A stretch of 18,348 nucleotides of DNA from Acidimicrobiaceae bacterium (GTDB taxonomy: Bacteria; Actinomycetota; Acidimicrobiia; Acidimicrobiales; RAAP-2). The stretch is from NCBI GenBank assembly GCA_003151555.1, contig PLXU01000037.1, positions 3,355 to 21,702 of the forward strand, read 5' to 3'. The position numbers and the translations under genes were made by a program. The number at the start of each line of letters is the position of its first letter. Within the stretch, counting starts at the first letter, position 1. The notes beneath the pieces are model-generated. The model saw only the letters and a list, made by a program, of their open reading frames with translations. It was not told the DNA's origin and searched no databases. This document shows positions 6,864-13,164 of this stretch, piece after piece.

Positions 6864-8818
6864 GGTGTGTCGCCCGACTCTTCGGTGACGTCCTCGTCGT
6901 TCTCTATGGTGAGCAGTACGGCCCCGTTGTCCACCTGTTGGCTCGTGGTGACGAAGACCGCACTCACCGTGCCCGAGTTCGGCGCAGCGATGACGTGCTC
7001 CATTTTCATGGCCTCCATGACGACCAGTGTCTCGCCGACGTCGACGTGCTGGCCGAGCACGACGCGCACGTCAATAATGGCGCCCGGCATCGGGGCCGTG
7101 AGTCCGCCCACCACGGCGTCGACTCCCGGGACGACGAATCGCGGCACGACGGTGAACGAGGCCGTGCCGCGCGTGACCTGCACAAACAGATGTCCCTCGG
7201 CGCGGGTTATGCGCCGCGTGGCGCGCCGACCATTGATCTCCACGTCGATCTCGCGGGGACTCCAGGCGTGCACCCGGGCTCGCCCATCACGGCCCACGTC
7301 AAAGGTGCCGTCGCGACGAACGCGGTAGTCAACGTCGATGACCTGTTCGCCCCAACGCAACGAGACTCGTTGGCGCGGCAGGCGTGCATTGCGCCATCCG
7401 CTCGGGACCTGGGCCAGGACGGTGGCGTGCGCGCGGTTCTCTCCCTGTAGCCATAGGGCTCCCGCGATGCTCGCCCAGTTGAGTTCGTCGTCGCTCAGCA
7501 CTAGCGAGCGAGCGGGTGCGCAGCGTTCGACGAAGTCAGTCGTGGTGTCGCCGGATAGGAATCCCTCGTGACGCAATGTCGCGACGAGGAAGTCACGGTT
7601 CGTGACGACGCCGCCCACGTGTAATCGCTCGAGCGCGAGGGCCAAGACCGAGGCGGCCTCCCGGCGCGTGGGTGCGTGGGCGATGACCTTGGCGAGCAGG
7701 GGATCGAAGCCGGTGGTGACCGAACTGGCGCGCTCGACGCCGCTCTCCCAACGAACCACCGGAGTGCTCGCCGGCGCAAAGGCCACGAGCGTGCCGGTGG
7801 CCGGCAGGAATCCGGCACTCGGGTCTTCGGCGCAGAGACGAACTTCGATGGCGTGACCGCGAAAGTTGATGTCGTCCTGGCCGTAGCCCAGTGCTTCACC
7901 GTCGGCGATGCGCAGTTGCTCGCGAACCAAGTCAATGCCGGTCACTGCCTCGCTGACCGGGTGCTCGACTTGCAAGCGGGTATTGATCTCCAAGAAGTAA
8001 AAGTCGTGGGTCTGATTGTCAACGAGGAACTCCACCGTGCCCGTTGACTGGTACTCGAGGGCGCGGGCCATGTCGAGGGCGGCCGAGGTCATGGCCTGGC
8101 GGGTGGCGTCGTTGATGCCGGGCGACGGCGACTCCTCCACCAGCTTTTGGTGGCGGCGCTGGACGGAGCACTCGCGCTCGCCTAAGTGGACGAGGTTGCC
8201 GTGCTGGTCGCCCAGTATCTGGATCTCCACGTGTCGTGAGGACGCCACGTAGCGCTCGAGGAAGATTCGCTCGTCGCCGAACCCTGCGGCGGCTTCGCGG
8301 CTCGCGGCCGCCACGGCTTCATCGAGCTGCGCCGCGTGCTCGACGATCCGCATGCCCTTGCCGCCGCCGCCGCCCACGGCCTTGACCATGAGGGGGTAGC
8401 CAATGGCGTCGGCATCACCGGGATCACTACAGGAGGGCAAGGTGGCCACGCCACTGGCCCGGGCCACTTCCTTGGCGGCCAGCTTGTCGCCCATGGCCGA
8501 GATGACGCTCGGCGAGGGTCCCACCCAAATCAAACCGGCAGACTGCACCTGGTGCGCGAACTCGGCGCTCTCGGAGAGGAAGCCGTAGCCGGGATGGACG
8601 GCGTGGGCACCGGTGCGCTTCGCCGCCGCCAGAATTTCTTTGCCGTCGAGGTAACTCGTCTCGAGCAGCACTGATTCGTCGCATTCGCCCACGAAGGGCG
8701 CCGACGCGTCGGCGGCGACGTAGACGCCCACGCAGCGAATGCCCATGTCGTGGGCGCCGCGAATGATGCGCCGGGCAATCTCACCGCGATTGGCGACCAG
8801 GAGCGTCGAGATCGTCAC
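6860..8818 (-). CDS. Acyl-CoA carboxylase alpha subunit (biotin carboxylase plus biotin carrier domain)
   Basis: The 652-residue protein carries out the ATP-dependent carboxylation of biotin. Visible in order: VANRGEIARR at residues 8-17; HPGYGFLSE at 75-83; the ATP-grasp glycine-rich loop VGGGGGKGM at about 148-156; and EINTRLQVEHPVSE at 277-290, which holds the metal- and catalysis-related residues. A linker follows, then a C-terminal biotinyl domain with MEAMKMEH, where K605 is the biotin attachment site. The architecture and length match methylcrotonyl-, geranyl- or related acyl-CoA carboxylase alpha subunits. I chose GTG at 8818, overlapping the beta-subunit stop as GTGA. The family-typical start MTISTLLVANRG supports this over an upstream ATG at 8881. 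The C-terminal tail is short and acidic. Substrate specificity lies in the beta subunit. Confidence 0.95.
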   Translation of the reverse strand: MTISTLLVANRGEIARRIIRGAHDMGIRCVGVYVAADASAPFVGECDESVLLETSYLDGKEILAAAKRTGAHAVHPGYGFLSESAEFAHQVQSAGLIWVGPSPSVISAMGDKLAAKEVARASGVATLPSCSDPGDADAIGYPLMVKAVGGGGGKGMRIVEHAAQLDEAVAAASREAAAGFGDERIFLERYVASSRHVEIQILGDQHGNLVHLGERECSVQRRHQKLVEESPSPGINDATRQAMTSAALDMARALEYQSTGTVEFLVDNQTHDFYFLEINTRLQVEHPVSEAVTGIDLVREQLRIADGEALGYGQDDINFRGHAIEVRLCAEDPSAGFLPATGTLVAFAPASTPVVRWESGVERASSVTTGFDPLLAKVIAHAPTRREAASVLALALERLHVGGVVTNRDFLVATLRHEGFLSGDTTTDFVERCAPARSLVLSDDELNWASIAGALWLQGENRAHATVLAQVPSGWRNARLPRQRVSLRWGEQVIDVDYRVRRDGTFDVGRDGRARVHAWSPREIDVEINGRRATRRITRAEGHLFVQVTRGTASFTVVPRFVVPGVDAVVGGLTAPMPGAIIDVRVVLGQHVDVGETLVVMEAMKMEHVIAAPNSGTVSAVFVTTSQQVDNGAVLLTIENDEDVTEESGDTP

Positions 8819-10452
8819 AGACGAAACACCCCGTAACTCGTGGCCCCCTCGATGGGCCGACTGCGCACGACCGAGAGGCACAATCCCAGCACCGTTCGAG
8901 TGTCGCGCGGGTCGATGATGCCGTCATCGCTCATGGCGCCGGTCGCTGCGAGGGCGAGCGAGCCCTTCTCCTGGCTCGCCTCGACCATTTCGACAATCTG
9001 ACGGTCTTCTTCCTCGTCGAATTCGAGGCCCTTGCGTTCGGCTTGGCCCCGTCGCACCTGGGACATGACTCCGGCGATCTGCTTGGGTCCCATGACCGCG
9101 ATCTTGGCCGTCGGCCACAGGAACGTGAAGCGGTTGCCGAAGGCTCGGCCCGACATGCCGTAGGTACCGGCACCGTAGGACGATCCGACGATGACCGTGA
9201 GATGGGGCACGTTCGAATTGGCGACCGCATTCAACATCTGCGAGCCCTTCTTGATGATGCCCTCGGCTTCGGCGTCGCGGCCGACCATGTAGCCAGTGAT
9301 GTTCTGGAAGAAGATGAGCGGCACGTCGATCTGGTTGCAGAGCTGGATGAACTGCCCGGCCTTCTCGGCGGCGCGCGGATAGATCACGCCGTTGTTGCCC
9401 AGGATTCCCACGGGGTAGCCGTGGACGCTCGCCCAACCGCAGATGAGGGTGCTGCCGTAGCGGGCTTTGAACTCCTCGAAACGCGAGCCGTCAACCACCC
9501 GAGCGAAAATATCGCGCACGTCGACCGGTTGGCGCAGGTCGCGACTGACGATGCCGAGCAGTTCGTCGTTGTCGTAGACCGGCTCGTCGGCTTGCAGCGA
9601 CGCGTCGGGCCCCTTCTTGCGCCAGTTGAGGTGCGAGACCACTTCACGACAGAGCCGAATGGCGTCCATTTCGTCTTCGGCGAAGTAGTCGCCCAGACCC
9701 GAGACTTCGGCGTGCAGTTGGGCGCCGCCCAGCGTTTCGTCGTCGGATTCTTCGCCCGTGGCCATCTTCACCAGCGGCGGTCCGGCGAGAAAGATCTTGG
9801 ACTGATCCTTCACCACGATGTTGTAGTCCGAGAGCCCCGGTTGATAGGCCCCGCCCGCGGTCGACGAGCCAAAGACCACGCACACCGTGGGCACGCGCAT
9901 CTTGGAGAGCTCGATGAGGTCATAAAAGAATCGACCGCTCTCGGCGAAGTGACCGGTTTGCATGCGGCCCCCGCCACCGGCGCCGACTCGCAGGTCGGCG
10001 CCGGCCGACTCGACGAAGCTGACGTAAGGAATCTGGTTGTCGCGCGCGATTTCGAGCGCGCGCATCCACTTCTTGGCCGAATAGGCAGTTAGCGCGCCGC
10101 CCAGGACCGAGGGGTCGTTGGCCATGATGAGACACTCGGTGCCCGCGATGACGCCGAGGCCCACGACCATGCCCCCGCCCATGGCGTACTCCGACTCGTA
10201 CCCGGCGAGCGCGGAGATCTCCAGAAAGGCAGAGTCCGGGTCGAGCACGTTGGCGATGCGCTCGCGAACAGGCAATTTGTTGCGCGATCTCATCCGGGCC
10301 ATGGCCTTTTCGCCGCCGCCGGCCTCGGCCTCGTCCAGCAATTCATCAATGACCGCCAGCTGTTCGAGCACGTCGTCCCGGTTCTTTTTGAACTGCTCTG
10401 AACCGGTGTCGAGTTTTGAGGCGAGGGGGGGCGCTAGCAACGTTCGCTTCAT
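8815..10452 (-). CDS. Acyl-CoA carboxylase beta subunit (carboxyltransferase), MCC/GCC-like
   Basis: The 545-residue carboxyltransferase moves CO2 from biotin to an acyl-CoA. The N-terminal half has GSSTAGGAYQPGLSDY near residues 195-210 and FLAGPPLVKMATGEE at 221-235. The C-terminal half has FFQNITGYMVG at 381-391 and SSYGAGTYGMSGRAFGNRF near 424-442, which form the oxyanion and biotin sites. These match methylcrotonyl-CoA and geranyl-CoA carboxylase beta subunits better than propionyl-CoA ones. Residues 154-165 are a glycine-rich loop. From memory, classical methylcrotonyl/geranyl enzymes have a PxQDEVFPD segment here, so the substrate is uncertain. Start: ATG at 10452. No Shine-Dalgarno sequence precedes it, but TAGTAT sits 6 bases upstream. 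This is the first gene of the minus-strand operon, coupled to the alpha subunit by GTGA. Confidence 0.94.
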   Translation of the reverse strand: MKRTLLAPPLASKLDTGSEQFKKNRDDVLEQLAVIDELLDEAEAGGGEKAMARMRSRNKLPVRERIANVLDPDSAFLEISALAGYESEYAMGGGMVVGLGVIAGTECLIMANDPSVLGGALTAYSAKKWMRALEIARDNQIPYVSFVESAGADLRVGAGGGGRMQTGHFAESGRFFYDLIELSKMRVPTVCVVFGSSTAGGAYQPGLSDYNIVVKDQSKIFLAGPPLVKMATGEESDDETLGGAQLHAEVSGLGDYFAEDEMDAIRLCREVVSHLNWRKKGPDASLQADEPVYDNDELLGIVSRDLRQPVDVRDIFARVVDGSRFEEFKARYGSTLICGWASVHGYPVGILGNNGVIYPRAAEKAGQFIQLCNQIDVPLIFFQNITGYMVGRDAEAEGIIKKGSQMLNAVANSNVPHLTVIVGSSYGAGTYGMSGRAFGNRFTFLWPTAKIAVMGPKQIAGVMSQVRRGQAERKGLEFDEEEDRQIVEMVEASQEKGSLALAATGAMSDDGIIDPRDTRTVLGLCLSVVRSRPIEGATSYGVFRL

Positions 10453-10464
10453 GAGCCGATACTA
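10453..10464 (-). promoter_or_regulatory. Candidate -10 element for a leaderless start of the carboxylase operon
   Basis: On the minus strand, TAGTAT (10464 down to 10459) ends 6 bases before the ATG at 10452. It fits the TANNNT -10 pattern at the distance expected if transcription begins at or beside the ATG. No Shine-Dalgarno sequence is present, which agrees with leaderless translation, common in actinobacteria. No good -35 is visible. Confidence 0.35.
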
Positions 10465-10595
10465 GTTACAGGTGCCGTCTGGGTTCTTCGACGATGCGCT
10501 CGATCGCGGCCACATTGCTAGGAGGGCCAAACCGCGGGCACCCTTAGGTTGTCATGGTAGACAGTCCGCGAAGTTCGTTGAGATCGGAGTCAACC

Positions 10596-10790
10596 GTGAG
10601 GGTTCGAGCAGTTATTGGCGTTGTGCTCTGTCTCGCCGGACTCGTGTGGATTTTCCAGGGAACGAACGTGTTGCACGGATCGGGCATGAGCGGTCACGGC
10701 GAGTGGACCGTCTTTGGCTTGGTACTCGTTGTCCTCGGTGTGGCGCTGCTGGCCTGGGCGTGGCGCCTGCGAGCGAAGAGAACGTCCTAA
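10596..10790 (+). CDS. Small membrane protein with two predicted transmembrane helices
   Basis: The 64-residue protein has two hydrophobic helices, VIGVVLCLAGLVWIF near the N-terminus and VFGLVLVVLGVALLAWAW near the C-terminus. The linker contains QGTNVLHGSGMSG. It ends in a basic tail (RLRAKRTS), predicted to stay in the cytoplasm. From memory, the pattern WxxQGxNVLxGSxMxG followed by a glycine-rich second helix recurs in small actinobacterial membrane proteins of unknown function. I chose GTG at 10596, which has GGAG about 7 bases upstream. An ATG at 10554 in the same frame would add 14 polar residues and lacks a ribosome binding site. It stands alone between the carboxylase operon (divergent) and gluconokinase (convergent). 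I can assign no function. Confidence 0.72.
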   Translation: MRVRAVIGVVLCLAGLVWIFQGTNVLHGSGMSGHGEWTVFGLVLVVLGVALLAWAWRLRAKRTS

Positions 10791-10793
10791 GCA

Positions 10794-10808
10794 GCACTCG
10801 TTGAGTGC
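10794..10808. terminator. Possible hairpin between convergent genes, no T-run
   Basis: GCACTC (10794-10799) and GAGTGC (10803-10808) form a perfect 6-bp stem with a 3-base loop. It lies between the end of the small membrane protein gene (10790) and the end of gluconokinase (10823, opposite strand). The position suits a shared terminator. Neither strand has a T-rich tail after it, so intrinsic termination would be weak. Confidence 0.35.
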
Positions 10809-10822
10809 CAGGCGTCATCCGT

Positions 10823-11341
10823 TTACGCTTCACGCCCCAGTCGAAATATTATTTGCTCAACAATCTCGTCGGGGCTCAGCGTGACGTCGATGCGCACACC
10901 GCCTTCATCGTCCTTAAGTTCCTCGAGCGTCGCGAACTGCGACGCGAGCAACGACGCGGGCACGCCGGCGGGCCGCGCAGACATCCTCTGGTTTAAGAGT
11001 TCCATCGATCCCACCAGCTGAACGAAGAGTGCGTCAGCCACGTAGTCGCGCAGCACATCGCGGTAGATCCGCTTGAGGGCCGAACAGGCAACGACCGAAC
11101 TGCGGTCGCTGAGCTCAACGTCCTTCATGCGCTGACCCACCAAACGCAGCCACGGAAGTCGCTCCTCGTCGTCGAGAGGCTCGCCCGAGGACATCTTGGC
11201 GAGGCTCGCGGCGGTGTGCAGCAAGTCGGCGTCAATGTACTCAACCCTGAGTCGTAGGGCCAGTGCTGACGCAATCGTGCTCTTGCCCGAGCCCGACACT
11301 CCCATCACCACGGCGGATTGCATCTCGACAGCATTACGCAT
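10823..11341 (-). CDS. gntK: Gluconokinase
   Basis: The 172-residue P-loop kinase phosphorylates gluconate to 6-phosphogluconate for entry into the pentose phosphate or Entner-Doudoroff pathway. The Walker A motif GVSGSGKS is at residues 14-21. Family-typical DADLLH, MSSGEPLDDEERLPWL and VVACSALKRIYRD follow, the last being the GntK signature ACSALKxxYRxxLR. The length is right for the GntK family. The start is unsettled: ATG at 11341 gives MRNAVEMQSAVVMG and ATG at 11323 gives MQSAVVMG. Neither has a clear ribosome binding site. The gene is divergent from rpiB with about 67 bases between them. That gap holds a perfect palindrome that could serve either gene. No gluconate permease is nearby. 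Confidence 0.9.
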   Translation of the reverse strand: MRNAVEMQSAVVMGVSGSGKSTIASALALRLRVEYIDADLLHTAASLAKMSSGEPLDDEERLPWLRLVGQRMKDVELSDRSSVVACSALKRIYRDVLRDYVADALFVQLVGSMELLNQRMSARPAGVPASLLASQFATLEELKDDEGGVRIDVTLSPDEIVEQIIFRLGREA

Positions 11342-11346
11342 AGTTG

Positions 11347-11360
11347 ACCGTCGAGACGGT
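11347..11360. promoter_or_regulatory. Perfect inverted repeat in the gntK-rpiB divergent gap, possible operator
   Basis: ACCGTC (11347-11352) and GACGGT (11355-11360) are exact reverse complements separated by GA. The repeat lies 6 bases upstream of the gntK ATG at 11341 and about 49 bases before the rpiB ATG. A 6-2-6 dyad at this place could bind a dimeric regulator. The regulator is unknown. Confidence 0.35.
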
Positions 11361-11408
11361 GGGCGATGCTACGTGGTCCTCGGATTCGAGAAAGGTAGGG
11401 TGGAGGCG

Positions 11409-11870
11409 ATGCGCGTCGCTCTCGGTTCCGATCACGCTGGCTACGATTTGAAGGCCCTGCTGGCCCTGACGCTGACCGGCTGGGGGCACGAGATCGTGGA
11501 CCTGGGCACGACGGACGCGACGTCGTCGGTTGACTATCCCGATTTCGGCGAGGCCGTCGGGCGATGCGTCGCCGAGGGCCGGTGCGACGTGGGCGTGGCC
11601 GTGTGCGGATCGGGTATCGGCGTTTCCATCGCCACCAACAAGGTCCCCGGCGTGCGCGCCGCGCTGGTGCACGACGCGACGTCGGCTCGGCTCGCGCGAG
11701 AACACAACCACGCCAACGTGCTCTGTCTGGGCGCACGGCTCATCGGCGAATCAGTGGCCATCGACGCGCTCGAGGCATGGTTGGGCGCCACGCCGCAAGC
11801 TCGCCACCTCGGTCGTATTGAAAAGTTGCACGCGCTCGATGAGCGCTCTATAAAGGAAAGGCTTTACTAG
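11409..11870 (+). CDS. rpiB: Ribose-5-phosphate isomerase B
   Basis: The 153-residue enzyme interconverts ribulose 5-phosphate and ribose 5-phosphate in the non-oxidative pentose phosphate pathway. The N-terminus MRVALGSDHAGYDLK and the active-site segment VCGSGIGVSIATNK are characteristic. The catalytic cysteine is C66, the same number as in the E. coli enzyme. The M. tuberculosis type lacks this Cys and uses Glu instead. REHNHANVLCLGARLIG follows and holds the phosphate-side residues. Start: ATG at 11409 gives the family N-terminus. GTG at 11400, in frame, has AAAGG about 4 bases upstream and would add three residues, so the exact start is open. GlyA begins one base after the stop, so the two genes are probably co-transcribed. 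LacAB-type sugar isomerases are related, but the residues favour RpiB. Confidence 0.9.
   Translation: MRVALGSDHAGYDLKALLALTLTGWGHEIVDLGTTDATSSVDYPDFGEAVGRCVAEGRCDVGVAVCGSGIGVSIATNKVPGVRAALVHDATSARLAREHNHANVLCLGARLIGESVAIDALEAWLGATPQARHLGRIEKLHALDERSIKERLY
11852..11861 (+). promoter_or_regulatory. Ribosome binding site of glyA
   Basis: AAAGGAAAGG lies within the last codons of rpiB and ends 10 bases before the GTG at 11872. It supports this GTG start. Confidence 0.6.
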
Positions 11871-11871
11871 C

Positions 11872-13164
11872 GTGAGTTCTTCACCATTTGATGCATGGAT
11901 CACCAATGACGACGAGGTGTCGTCGCTGCTCGCTCAAGAGTGGGAGCGTCAGACCTCAACCATTCAGTTGATCGCGAGTGAGAACTTTGCGTCGCCCGCG
12001 GTGTTGGCCGCCACCGGGTCGGTGCTCACCAACAAGTACGCCGAGGGTTATCCCGGTCGGCGCTACTACGGGGGCAACCAGATCGTGGACGAAGTCGAAG
12101 ATCTGGCCCGACGTCGCCTGACCGCCCTGTTTGGCGCCGATCACGCCAACGTGCAGCCGCACTGCGGCGCCAACGCCAACGTGGCCGTCTACCAGGCGCT
12201 GCTCGAAATGGGCGACACGATTCTGGCCATGCGCCTCGACCAGGGCGGCCACCTCACCCACGGCTCGCCGGTCTCGGTCACCTCGAAGTACTGGAACTTC
12301 GTCTCCTACGGCGTGACGCCGCGCTCGGACGATCCGGCGGCGCCCGGGGAGCACATTGACTTCGATAACGTGCGCGAGCTGGCCCTCAAGCACCGTCCCA
12401 AGCTGATCGTGGCCGGCGCGACCGCCTACGCCCGTCGAATCGATCCGGAACCCTTTCGCGAGATCGCCGATGAGGTGGGCGCCCTGTTGATGTTTGACTC
12501 GGCGCACGTGGCCGGACTTATCGCCGGTGGGTCGCACCCCAATCCCGTGCCGTACGCCGATGTCGTGACGTTCACCACGCACAAGACGTTGCGCGGTCCA
12601 CGCGGCGGCGCGATACTGTGCCGCGAGGAGTACGCCAAGAAGGTGGATATGGCCGTCTTCCCCGGCCAGCAAGGTGGACCGCTCGAGCACTCCATTGCCG
12701 CCAAGGCAGTTTCGTTCAAGGAGGCGGCCCTCCCGAGTTTCTCCGTCTACACCGATCAGGTGGTCAAGAACTGCCAGGCCTTCGGCGTCGCGCTGGCGGC
12801 GCAGGGATTCCGCTTGGTATCCGGCGGCACCGACAACCACATGGCGGTGCTCGATCTGCGCGACTTCGACGCCGACCTCACGGGCAAGCAGGCCCAGGAA
12901 GTCCTCGATCGAGCGGGCATCACCACCAACCGCAACCAGATCCCCGACGACCCGCGCAGCCCGTTCATCACGTCCGGGTTGCGCGTTGGTTCGGCCGCCG
13001 AGACGACGGCCGGCATGAAGGAAGATGAGTTCGCGACCGTTGCCGCACTGATGGCTCGGGCCCTGCGCGAACGCTCAGATGACGCGGTGATTGCCCAGGT
13101 GCGCAGCGAAGTGGCAGTACTGTGTGACGCCTTCAACCCCTACGCCGGCTTTACGAAGTTGTAG
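11872..13164 (+). CDS. glyA: Serine hydroxymethyltransferase
   Basis: The 430-residue PLP enzyme converts serine and tetrahydrofolate into glycine and methylene-tetrahydrofolate, the main source of one-carbon units. IASENFAS near residue 35, KYAEGYPGRRYYGG, DSAHVAGL and the PLP-lysine motif TTHKTLRGPRGG (K238) are clear. The segment after VQP is HCGANAN (97-103). From memory, the family usually has HSGSQAN or HSGAQAN here, so two PLP-pocket residues differ. The length is in the normal range. It starts with GTG one base after the rpiB stop and abuts the next gene exactly (TAG then ATG). That suggests an rpiB-glyA-wecA transcript running into the ATP synthase genes. The rpiB-glyA-wecA-atp order is common in actinobacteria. 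Confidence 0.95.
   Translation: MSSSPFDAWITNDDEVSSLLAQEWERQTSTIQLIASENFASPAVLAATGSVLTNKYAEGYPGRRYYGGNQIVDEVEDLARRRLTALFGADHANVQPHCGANANVAVYQALLEMGDTILAMRLDQGGHLTHGSPVSVTSKYWNFVSYGVTPRSDDPAAPGEHIDFDNVRELALKHRPKLIVAGATAYARRIDPEPFREIADEVGALLMFDSAHVAGLIAGGSHPNPVPYADVVTFTTHKTLRGPRGGAILCREEYAKKVDMAVFPGQQGGPLEHSIAAKAVSFKEAALPSFSVYTDQVVKNCQAFGVALAAQGFRLVSGGTDNHMAVLDLRDFDADLTGKQAQEVLDRAGITTNRNQIPDDPRSPFITSGLRVGSAAETTAGMKEDEFATVAALMARALRERSDDAVIAQVRSEVAVLCDAFNPYAGFTKL

Noticed and set aside
9043..10092. Long plus-strand open frame (349 codons) opposite the carboxyltransferase
   Set aside because: The minus strand encodes a complete, well-conserved carboxyltransferase. The antisense product is low-complexity and rich in His, Asp and Arg.
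10520..10525. AGGAGG in the gap upstream of the small membrane protein
   Set aside because: No ATG, GTG or TTG lies 5-12 bases downstream, so it is not a working ribosome binding site for a visible gene.
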